A stretch of DNA of 64,000 bases. Source: Thamnaconus septentrionalis. Taxonomy: Eukaryota; Chordata; Actinopteri; Tetraodontiformes; Monacanthidae. Numbering within the stretch: the stretch's first letter is position 1; the number at the start of each line of letters is the position of its first letter. The stretch is from contig CM020514.1 in assembly GCA_009823395.1 (NCBI GenBank), positions 8,036,466 to 8,100,465 of the forward strand, given 5' to 3'. The notes under the pieces were generated by a model, which saw nothing but the letters and a program-made list of their open reading frames with translations, did not search any database and had not been told where the DNA came from. Shown piece by piece: positions 53,621 through 64,000 of the stretch. The position numbers and the translations under genes are program-made.

Positions 53621-56600
53621 GCGACGAAAACGTTTGATTTTCAGCTCACGCTACAGGAGAATTCGGAGTGTTCATTCAGTAGACAAAAGATATTGTGTAT
53701 TAAAGTAAGCTGCTGATTCGTTGAACACAAGTGCGACTGTAAAAAAACGAGGTGGGTATCATTTTGTTTTTCTTAAACTACCTGGAAAGAGACTGTTGAG
53801 TTGACCCATTTCAGTGTATTCACAAACGACACACCCATCTGTTGTTTGTGCCAACTGAAAATGTTCCAATATGTAAATATGGCGTTTAAGCCTGCTTTTA
53901 CGTTGTCATTCCCACTTGAAAATGACAAACCTGGACTAAATATCACAAATTTTCCCTGACAAACGCCTAAAACACAGCACTCAAAACGTCACTTCATATC
54001 TTACATTTATATGACAAGGTACTGAGGGTATTTTCAAAATGTAAATGTTTAGAAACATGCTAATGAGTATAGTCTGTCACATTATAAAGTTTTAGGGCAG
54101 TTTGAGTTAATATTTAAGCCCCTTAAGATGTGCCTAACAAAAGCTCAATGAAGAGGCAAATGCAACTAGTCAGCAAGTTTATTTTACTTGAATGATACTT
54201 ATAGTAGCCTACAATCACTTTTTGAATGTTGAATGCAATTTTGAAGCAAATAGTAAATTTACTCATTATTTAAACTAGCCGTGATGAGTCTACTCTTCTT
54301 TGTCTTTTTGTGCTTGTCGCTATCTGAGAAGAAACTGCTAAGAACCCAGTGAACGCAGAGCTGAATGTTTGTATTGATTACTGCAGGTAGGCGTGGTTCC
54401 AGACGCTGCGTTCCCCGGCCCCTCCTCTACACAAGGCGGAGAAAGCAAACAACGCAAGGAAAAGGTCAGCAGAAATAATGGGCATAGTGTTTGACACCTG
54501 CAGCAAAACATTAAGTCGATTGCACTTGGCGGGGAAGGGACTTTCCAGCTTTGTATTAAATAGCAAAATCAAACAATAGGCTCCAGTCCCCCCGCATAGT
54601 ATTTCAGTTCAAGAGTTAAAGAAACACATTTTGGTTGCACTAGAGCGGCCTGCGTTTGAAATAATTGCCGAAAACACATCTAACGATAGCAGGGTCACGT
54701 ATTAATAGCCGAGTACAAAAACAATTTCTCTTGGAATGTGTTTTCCTCCACAATCACGAAACCAAAAGCAACAGCTTAATTTCTCTCTGTGTCTGTGTTC
54801 CGAGGTAATTATTCTCGTTAAGCTCGCAAACCAAAACAAATGTCTCTCTCCAGACTAATCTGTCCTGGCGAGCGCCACTCGTGGCTTTTTTCAATTTCTG
54901 TCATCAAGATTTTTATCAGCCATTATACCATTTGGAACAAATAAAACTGAATATGATGGATGGCACTGCGGGGATTTTTGAAGATAATTCGATGTTTGTT
55001 GAAAACCGTCTGAACTCTGTGCCTTAAATTACCGAAAGCCACCTCACATGGACTTCACTTGTGACTTTCCTTTGTTTGTGCTTCTTTCAAGTCCTGAGGG
55101 ACACCTATGCACACAAACATGCACGTCATTAGTGGCCATGTCTTAAGTGCCTCCAGCTTTTTTCTTCTTCTTTTTTTTCGTCTGGAGCAAATTAATTGCA
55201 CAGTCGTGGGACTTATCGACTGTATTCTTCTGATTGCTTCCCTTGATAACGCCTGCGAATCAAGTCTGAGACGTCGAATGTTGTCTGAGGCGCAGCACGC
55301 AACGCCAGACCTCTTTGTTCCTCGGACCCACATGCGTTTGAGAGCCTAATCAATATTAGAAATGAGACGAGGAAGAAAAAAAAAAAAGAAGTGAAGGAAG
55401 GTCTCGAAAACTTTAAACTTTGCAACTTTTCAAAGCGTAATTACTGTGTACAAATAGGATTTTACCCAAAGCAGTGTGTATGTTGTTTTCTTTCTCTCCG
55501 CGCCTCCAAGGACATTTCAAAGGTTCGACCGAGGCTGAAAACCACGGGGGGACAGCTGGTTAGCGTAGGAAAGTGTTAGTGAGGAGTTCATATGTGCAGC
55601 TCTCCCTAACCTCTGTCAGCGATTGCTATATGGGTGCTCTGTGAAGTAGACGATAAGCAATCTGCTCTAATAAGGGCAGTGAATAAAGTTGAAAGTGTTG
55701 TGCGCGAGCCGTGCGCCGTCAGTTTATTTGGACAGTGCCACAGTCTGCACGGAACAGAAGAGACAGAGGGCAGGATTGGTGTAAGATTCAAGTTTTTTTC
55801 AAACTGTTGACACAACTTTATTTCCTTTTTTCCCTCAGTTTATAAAATAAAATGTTGCAGATGGAAAGAGCAGCAACACGAAGAAGGAAGGAAGGTAATT
55901 GAATTTTTATAGAAAAATGTAAACTGTTTTGAATAATTCATTGAATATAGTAAGTAATACTGACTGTAGAAACAGCTCAGGGTTATATAATACACTCACA
56001 AAAAGCCAAGTATATTTGACTTTCGGGTAAAATTAATCTAAGTAGGGCATTTGATCAGAAACATGCAATGGCAATTTCTTCATCGCAAACAGTTTACTGC
56101 AGCTAAAGCTAACGGGACCGTGGGTGCAACAAGAAACAAAACAAAACAACAAAAAATGTCAACGTCTCAACAACTTGTCATGTGACCTTTTTGTCACATT
56201 TGTTTCCTTGGTCTAAAGATGTCAGATTATGAAGAGCGTATCCTTGGAGAAGGTCAAATGAAGTTCGCCTGTAAAGGTTGTAGTGCGTTCTGAAATTTCA
56301 CCCAGAACTGTCCCACTGCCAACGGTCCCTAACTTTTTAAATTAAACAACTTTTCCTGTAGGCCGATTTGACAAAATGTTTATGTGTAAAAGCATTAAAC
56401 CCACCCAAACAGAATTTCAACTACTGTCCATTTTATTTTCTGTAAATGTGATGTAGCTAACAAAATCCTTAAATATTATCCAAAAGACGTCATCATTTTT
56501 ACTTAACCTTAAAATACAATCCTTATTTTACTTTGTTTTCATTTCTTCTACATCCATCCGTGCCCTTTGAATCTCTTGTTTAAATAGATTTACTCCTTGT

Positions 56601-57120
56601 TGCACCAAAGTAAGACATTTGTACATGCTGTAGGCTGTTCATCGCTGATTTAATCTTCACTTTGTTGTTTTTTTTTGTACCAGCGCCCATTGCACATGTT
56701 GCACACATTATTTAAGAAGCAGAATGGTTGAGTAAATATTGCTCTGTATGACTGATTTCCAATAATAGTCTGACGATGTTGAAATATCTGCTAACATAAA
56801 GTAAAGAAAGGAAAAAAAGAGAGATTTTTTTCTTTAACAAGAACATAGCCTGGTCTAGTGATATTTTTTGACCAGAAACTGCTTTGATGTCGGGTCTTAA
56901 ACACTCTCTCTGTTTGATACGGCTTTCAAATGAACTGTGGTGCGAACCTCACTCTCTCCGCCTTTCCCGAAATGGCATCGGGATAGCGACGAGCCTTCTC
57001 GCGCCTCTTTTATGGCTACACTGTAAACACGCTACACTGTTTTTGCTCCTTAGGAGTAAAAAAAAAGAAAAGAAGAAAAATCACAGACGGAGAATCAAAC
57101 CGTCTTCAGTCAACATTTAG
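53621..57120. other. Gene-free flank upstream of ppp2r3b
   Basis: AT-rich sequence with short open frames only. No splice-supported exon, RNA gene or bounded transposon was recognised. Polypurine/A-rich patches occur near 55,370 and 57,058. Confidence 0.6.
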
Positions 57121-57492
57121 ATTCCTAATGCGGCGAGCGAAACGCCGCCGCAGAGGAGGAGACTCCTTTCATTAGACACTTCGCCAGCGCTCTGAAGTTT
57201 GCTCCTTCCATCTGAGATGACTTTAAAAGAGAAACAATGCCTCTTCCCCGTCGGGGTCTTTGGAGATTTTCCTCTTCTCATCACATATTAATGAAAGGAG
57301 GTGGCGTGTGTGGAGTTGGAGAGCCTGTGAAGGAAAAACCTGCTGCCTTTGTGTTCGCACTTGCGAGACAAACTCTCATGTAGTCTCATATAGAGCGAGC
57401 AGGTTCTTTTTCACTTCTTTCGGTTTATTTCGCTTTGCAAAACCTGCACGTTTTTTTTTTTGTTTTGCATGCACTTGATTGAGATTCTAAAG

Positions 57493-57810
57493 CAGGGCTG
57501 GGCAAACGTTTTGACTGGTGGGCCACAATGGGTTCCAAGATGGATGGATGGATGGAGTGTTTTTGTGACTCGCCTCATAGGAGGAAAAAATATATTATGA
57601 GATACTTAGAAAATGTGTTTTAATGTCTATTGAAATCAAAATATGTGTCTTTGAAGCCACATAATATTGAACTCTTTATTGAAATGACTCTGAAAACACT
57701 GTAAAAAAGGGATGAATTAATGATTCTTCAAGTCATAATTTCTTCAAGTTCGGCGAGCCGGATGCAAACAGGCCGCATCTGGCCCCCAGGCTGTAGTTTG
57801 CCCGTGCCCG
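57493..57810. mobile_element. hAT-type MITE, 318 bp
   Basis: It starts CAGGGCTGGGCAAACGTTTT and ends GTAGTTTGCCCGTGCCCG, inverted relative to the copies at 195 and 17294. Flanks are TTCTAAAG (57485-57492) and TTCCAAAG (57811-57818), 7 of 8 identical. It contains a short GGAT tetranucleotide run. Confidence 0.85.
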
Positions 57811-60542
57811 TTCCAAAGGGTGCGAGAGCCGCCTGCAGAGGGCAGACTTCACCTGGGGCTGCTCTAGCGGTGGCTTACACCTCTCCCTCCTCTCCTCTTC
57901 CTCTCCTTTTCACACTCATCTGTGCGCGCCGTGACAGTGTGAATCAAGACGGCGGATGACGCCCGGCGCGCACCCGCGCGCACGCACGCCTCCCCGGCGT
58001 TGGCCTCCACTCCTCCTTTAATGAGACGAGGCCCTCCGCCATCAAGGAGCTGTTTGATATCCTCGGAGGGGCACGGCTCGCAGGAGCGTTAACGCTCTTA
58101 ATTCACAGCGAATCAAGGGAGGTTTTCCGTTGGAAGTGAGGATCACACCAATTACCAGTTGTTTATTGTTTGCTATTGTTGTGTTTACCACAGTCTAATC
58201 ACATTTGGAGGTCAGCCACGGCTGCTGCTGCTGCTGCTGCGGCGGCGGGCGGCGAGCGGCGAGCGCTTCGTTTGAAGCCTTTCATTTTCGCCGCCGCCGT
58301 ATTAGCCGGCGCGGAGAAGGCCCTCGACAACACGCCGCCGCCGCCTCCTCCGCTTTCAAGATTAAAAGGAGCCCGGCATTACATCACATTCTAAATAACT
58401 TCATGAATTAAGGAAATTGCGAGTAAATTGGTCACCTAAAAGAAAAGGAGGGGAGGCTGGGACGGGGGGAGGTGGGCGAGCAGCCCATTAAGAAAAATGT
58501 GTTTCATGTATTAATTTGCCTCGAGATAATAATCATTTACATAATGACTCGAACATGGGAACCCGGGTTTTTTTTTTTCTTTTTCTTTTTTTTTTCCCAG
58601 CGTTCGATTTCGGTGTAAGTGTTCTCGGCTGCGTGCGGCGAGGAACCCGGACAAAGCTCCCACTTTCTCCCACTGCCTCCCACCCACCTCCCACAACCTC
58701 CCTCCCTCCCCCCAACTCCGTGGACGAGATCCACGCCATGAAAGCGCAAAATAAAAGAGAGAAAAAAAAATCATGGAAATCAGCGAGACCTTATTATGCC
58801 AAGGTCATTACGGTCCGGCTTTTATCCTCCCCTCCACTTACAGGAGGTATGGGAATCCTGTTCTCCATCACCCAAGGCCTCACCTTTGAACACACACCCA
58901 GTCTCACGGCAAATAGGGCTCGGCTTCTGCTCACACAGCTCCTTCACACACACTCGCACACACAGAGGCACGCGCGCGGTTTCTCTTTCATTCGGCCTCC
59001 TCCAATTTCATCATTCCGTTTTTACATAACATTAGCGTGGCGTGTTAGTGGTCGGCGTGCCTGCGTGTAGTGCGGAGGGCGGCTGTTACTTGAGGAAAAG
59101 ACTGAATAATGCACGGAAAAGGAGGCAGGCGAACGGGGAGCTCCGACACGTTTCTCCCCAACACGTCTGCGGCGTGCGCGAGAGAGAGCGAGCGAGCGAG
59201 AGATAAATAGATCAGAGCGCCTTTTGGGTTTTGTTTTGCCGGAGCGCGGGGACGACCACAATGTAGGTTACGTTTTTTCTCCATTAAAATGCAATTCTTT
59301 ATGGCGAAACGCACCGCAATCACCGCGCCGGTGCCGGGGAAAAGGCTTTGATTTTCTTCAGTCACCTTTATTTCATTAAAAAAAAAAAATGGAGAGGATG
59401 AGAGGAACAAACTGTTTGGCAGTTTTTCACTCAGGAAAGAATTTTTTGGAAAGTATTAGCAGCGCTTAAAAACCCAAAAAAACACAGCAGTCAAGGTTGG
59501 AGTGCAATACCTTTCCTGGGATGCTATAATATCTTAACTGGCTCAATGTGGTGTAGGAGCATAACCCACGTGTTTAAAAAGCGTGAAATTAGCATGACAA
59601 AAGTCCCAGTTAATAGCTCAATCAAAAAAAAAAAAAGCTGTTCAGGAGAATTAAAGTGGCGTGTTAATATTCTCCGAAGACGCTGTCGTCCTCTGTCTGA
59701 TTCAGCGGCTGTGTCTCATTTCGAAAGCCCGCCATTGATCTGATACCACCAAGAACTGGCCTGCATATTAAACCGCCGCCGCCGTAGCTAGCCGTGCTCC
59801 TCGGAGACGGATGAATTATGCGCTAGCGTCGGCGTGCGCGGGCTTCCTCGTCCGCCGCCACAGCCGCGGTCGTCCAGATTTCAGGGCGATAAAGGAACAG
59901 GACTTGCGCTTGCCTCGTTTATGACCACTCAAAGTGCCGTCGGCCCTTTAGAAGTCCAGCCTGCCAGAGCACATTCCCATTAATCCTGAAGGTGACATCA
60001 CCGGTTTTATAGGAGGGAACTCTGGAGGGGGTTCTGTCCCGAAAAACCTTGATCCCTGCTCTGACCTTTCCGAGATACTCGCTCCGTGTCGGCCTTCCAA
60101 AACAAACAGGCTCATTTTCATGTTTCTGCGTGGTGGGGGAGCTGCAGACTGTCATCTTGTCTTTGGATAATAGAGCCTCTCTCGCGCGCATGCGAGCCTC
60201 TGAGGAGGAGGAAGAAGAAGAAGAAGAAAAAAAGTGCGCTCCAAGCACGTGTTGGTTCCCATCTGGTCCGGCGGAGCGTTACGAGGCAGGTGGGGGCCTC
60301 CTCCACACATACATATAGATATATAAACGGCGGCCGCGTGGAAGCAATCCTCCTCCTCCGTGTTTTTCACGGGGTTGGAATGGTCGTAATGAAGGCTCGG
60401 GCGCGGCCAGATTGGGGGTGGCAGGAGGTCCCGTGAGGGCGGAAACCTCTGAGAACGATGAGCGACGGGCAACCGATCGGACAGGATCAATGAGGGGCCG
60501 ATTGGATGATGCAGTGCGCGGCTGCTAGGAGGATGACGGGAC

Positions 60543-60544
<2 letters not shown>

Positions 60545-60610
<66 letters not shown>
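60545..60610. repeat. (CA)n microsatellite
   Basis: A pure CA run of 33 units in the gene-free right flank. Confidence 0.97.
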
Positions 60611-60617
<7 letters not shown>

Positions 60618-62839
60618 GACTGGAAATGATAATAAAAAGAAATGCGTGTGTGATGCTATTCCACATCTCGTGCGGGATCGCGTCTCTCAGCAGGAGGGCG
60701 AGGAGGTGAACTAATCACATGCAAAAGCGCCAGATGCAACAGCGATATACAGTATTTACGTGTGTTTGCCCCGCTCGGGCTGTTTTGCCTAACATCTATT
60801 GTCGTAATGATGCGCGATTATTAAGGGAATCGGGGTTCTCGCAGCGGGGAAGGGGAGGGGGCTGAGTCGACAACAGGTTGGGCCTCCCTTTGTGTCTTTT
60901 GTTTGGAGCGCTCTCGGCGAATACATATTCATGGTCCCCGCGTGCACGCCGCCGCCGCGCGCATTTGTTTATTTGGGTTGCATACATTAATGCGAACGCT
61001 TATTTATTTGTTTTTTTGTTTTTACACCGCTGGAGAACGGGGAGGGGTGCGAAACCGGGGTGCACGGCGGACCCACGTCCTTCATACAAAAAGCCTGCTG
61101 TGCGTAATGACGCCACACGACAAGGACCTCGTTCCTAGAATGTTGTCGTTTTGTTTTGTTTTGTTTATTACGGTCAGTGACTAGCATTTGCCTCATTTGT
61201 GGCCCTTTAAAACAAAACAAATAAAACAAATAAAGCTCTAGAAGCACAAACCAATGGAAGACAATGAAGCGTCTCCCTTTTGCTCAGACGAGTGAGGGGT
61301 CATCTTCTCCTTTTCCGACGCTAGATGGCGGTATGTGCTGCGTCTGCCTCGCAGCGGCGTCTCCCGGCTGCTGTTATTGGCCCTGGAAATGCGGGGACGT
61401 GCAGCAAAAAAAAGAAAAGAAAAGAAGGATTTTTGTTAATAATGCTCTGAGACACCTGGGTTATGAAAACACACAGCTACACAGACACGGCACCTAACTT
61501 AATGTTTTGATGTTTGAATTTGCCGAGCCTTTTCCTCCTCCCCGCCCCTCCCTCCCTTCATTTTATGAAGTCACGAACAATGGATTAAATATACTGTCAT
61601 CACAAAAAGTCAGGTGCAGATGCACACTCGCCGGGGTGAAAGAGCATCGGAGTAGATATAAAAATAAACTCAATGCAGTGTCAATTTTAATATACATTCC
61701 TCTGTGTTGCGGCGCTCTTTCTCCGTGCGGCGGAGAGGGAAAGAAAAGGCTGCGATTGAACTGACAGATTCCAAAATAAGTCAAGGGTGTGTTTGCGTGT
61801 CAGAGGAGCGCATGATCGCTGTCATATTTACGATTCTCGTAAACAGCGTCGTGTTCTTTTTGCGTTTTCCGCACCGCTTCGGCCCTCAAAGTTCCCGCGC
61901 GGAGAAGTGTTTGCAGTTTTACACAATGTGCAGTGCACGTGGCCAACGCCGCCGAGCGCTCGGCCCCGGTATCGACTTTGAAGACTGCCTTTCTTCTTCC
62001 TCCCTGTCTCTTCTTCAGAGGCCGTCCGTCTCCTTAGCCCGCAGCTTCCAAACCGCACGGCCGACCAGTTTGGTGGTGGCCTTTTATTATGATGTCAGCA
62101 CTTCGCTTAAAGAGCATTCAATATCTCCTGGACCGACGGCTGGTGGGAACATCAATAGAAATAATGCGGACGCGCGCGCTCGGCGCGGCCATTCCTCATC
62201 GCCGGTCAGTTCATTTGCCCATTGATTTATTGGTGGCTGACAGCGTAATGGAATTAAGGGGCAGTGATTATCAGGAACAAACAGGTTGTTTGTTTAGTTT
62301 TCCCTCCGTGTCTTTCATTGGGATCTGGGTCTCAGCGTCGTGTGACTTGTATGAAGGTGTAGTGGTGGAGCCAGACGTGTGTCCTTGGGATGGCCAGGGT
62401 GAGATTGTGACTCACAGACGAGTGGCAATAAGTAGACTTCTGAAATGCCCTGTGTTACTGTAGTTGTTTGTATTTATTAAATGTTTTCAGTGTGACCTTA
62501 TAACAGTCGGCCTATGAATTAGAGAACCGGAAATCTTCACTAATGTTAAATATTAAGAATCAACCTATACCAGCTTGTTTCCAGGGTCAGGGTTACGGTA
62601 TAATTTCTGACTATTAGTATCCTATTAGTACTACTTAGTATCTTACTTCTCTAAGAACAGAATCCAGGCTAATCATCCAGTCAGGACTACATGTTTAAAA
62701 AAGAAAGAAAGATGCTGTACATGAATCAGCAAATATAGGCATTGAGATGCTATAGTGTGTCGAATTATCTCCCCGTTGTGGGTCAGTCATGGCCACCCCT
62801 GGCAACCACTTAGCTCCGCCCCTGTGAAGGCGGACACAT

Positions 62840-63230
62840 GCAGAAGCAGTTGAAAATTAAAGGACCCTTGATGAGGCAAATAGACTCTATCTATGACTTT
62901 TCTCTGTCTGAGCTCTCTATTGAGCCCTTCAGACAGGAGGAAAAATTCCACCTTTTACGTCTGCTTGCCCCATTTTTCAGCTTTATGCTGCATGGTTCTG
63001 GACATCAGCCCTTTGTGATGTCATAAAGATCGCTGCTACCTTTCCCTGGTCCTCCAAACCATGTATTTTTTCTGCCCCACATTGTTTTTGTCTTCTTCCA
63101 TGCACTTGGTAGGCTCAACAAGCATCAATTTTAGCAGGAAGCTAAAACTGGAAGTGTTTTTTTTTTGCAGTAGGCTGTAAACATAGGGCTAAGTATGCCA
63201 AAGATCTATTTTTTTTTGTTTTGTTTTGAT
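62840..63230 (+). repeat. Copy of the CTTTGTGA-core interspersed repeat
   Basis: CCCTTTGTGATGTCATAAAG near 63,009 is followed by AGCAGGAAGCTAAAACTGG and GTAGGCTGTAAACATAGGGC near 63,140-63,200. Upstream, AATTAAAGGACCC near 62,855 matches the left part of other copies. Confidence 0.6.
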
Positions 63231-64000
63231 AGTTATTGATGCTGGGCTGCTTCACTGGTGTCCGGCCTAAAAAACAGAGGTCTAAAAATTGAATAGAACG
63301 TGGGTCCTTTAAATCTACTTGGAGAAAACCAGCAGATAGCAAAACCCTGAGGCACAAGTTGAAAGTAGGGAGGAAAGAAATGGAAGGGGAGAAGAAAAAG
63401 CAGATGAAAAGAGCAACGGAGTGCCGAGGAGAAACCTATTAGCCAGAGCCTGATTTGCAGGCCTGTTAAAAAGATCTGGAAAACACGCAAAGCTCAGTTA
63501 AAAAAACAAAAAAAAAAACAACCCGCAAAAATGAGGCCGCGATCGCTTCGGGAGCCGGGAGTTATTGGGTGCTAACACGGCTGCGTTCGCTCGCGAACGT
63601 TATTAACACTCTTAATGGCGAGCGACAGCTTGTAACAGCGGCCTTGCGTCACCCCAATTTCCTCGACGCGGCGCCGTCAACAGCTGGAACTACAAGAGAA
63701 ATCTCAGATTCATTCACTGCGCCGGCTGTCATCCATCTCGTCTCATCAGCGTTGTCACGCGGACTCTCCCCAGAAACTCCTGACGATCCGGCGAGTTTTC
63801 GCCGTTGCTCCGTGCTATCACGCGCACACCTAGCGCGCCTCGCTCAGCTGCTACCATCTCCCGGCGCTCTAATTCATGCAAAAGGAAACGAAAAAGCTTC
63901 TTAGCAATATGCAGATTTCTTTATGCAAATCGGCGTTACCTATGGTGCGCGGACGGCAGCTAATGCCTTTGATCCGTCTCTCTGACATTCTCTAACTACC

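Larger units (their letters stand above)
57819..64000. promoter_or_regulatory. Gene-free block, candidate shox-flanking regulatory DNA
   Basis: There is no supported gene. The block mixes CpG-rich patches with AT-rich segments dense in TAATTA/TTAATT-like homeodomain-type sites, a texture often seen in conserved non-coding elements. Candidate cores: 58,120-58,250, 58,370-58,560, 58,770-58,850, 59,490-59,560, 60,760-61,000, 62,060-62,290 and 63,540-63,950. The assignment rests on human synteny (PPP2R3B next to SHOX, divergent) and not on an alignment. A (CA)n run and a CTTTGTGA-family copy interrupt it. Confidence 0.35.

Noticed and set aside
58516..59070. 184-codon open frame in the right flank
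   Set aside because: Low-complexity start (Phe-rich from a T run), no homology, no splice or promoter support.
60545..60610. His/Thr repeat peptides from (CA)n frames
   Set aside because: Pure microsatellite translation; the same applies to the (GT)n frames near 4,150 and the (GA)n frames near 31,100 and 37,000.

Overview
The window is vertebrate nuclear DNA and looks like a ray-finned (teleost, probably percomorph) fish. Introns are short and bounded by GT-AG, with two likely GC-AG exceptions. Long (GA)n, (GT)n, (CA)n and TCTG/TCTA microsatellites are frequent, hAT-type elements with 8-bp target duplications are scattered through it, and the protein-coding genes are recognisable vertebrate orthologues. 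The species cannot be told from the sequence. There are no bacterial features, operons, CRISPR arrays or rRNA genes.

Layout: (1) 1-9.6 kb, + strand: the last 13 exons of med14, the scaffold subunit of Mediator, with stop codon and polyadenylation signal. (2) 10.4-13.5 kb, + strand: a complete eight-exon gene for a 261-residue helical protein that I cannot name. (3) 14.7-30.35 kb, + strand: stag3, the meiotic STAG/SA subunit of cohesin, about 30 coding exons, with an E2F-type and two CCAAT motifs in its promoter. (4) 30.37-53.5 kb, - strand: ppp2r3b, the EF-hand B'' regulatory subunit of protein phosphatase 2A, 14 coding exons plus a 5' UTR exon. stag3 and ppp2r3b converge tail to tail, with polyadenylation signals about 45 bp apart. 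(5) 53.6-64 kb: no gene seen. In human the divergent neighbour of PPP2R3B is SHOX, so this flank is a candidate shox regulatory domain; that is inference from synteny.

The four genes are not one pathway: transcription scaffold, unknown, meiotic cohesion, phosphatase targeting. The arrangement joins loci that in human lie at Xp11.4 (MED14), 7q22 (STAG3) and PAR1 (PPP2R3B). Exon models were built by hand from homology recall plus splice phase. In each of the med14, unknown, stag3 and ppp2r3b models the coding lengths sum to a multiple of three, which supports most junctions.

The most unusual features are an unclassified interspersed repeat family built around a CTTTGTGATGTCACAAAG core (nine or more copies in 64 kb), a possible in-frame 24-codon extra exon in stag3, two inferred GC-AG introns, a phase conflict in stag3, and a frame problem at the left edge in med14. 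I did not find a convincing new multi-gene system.
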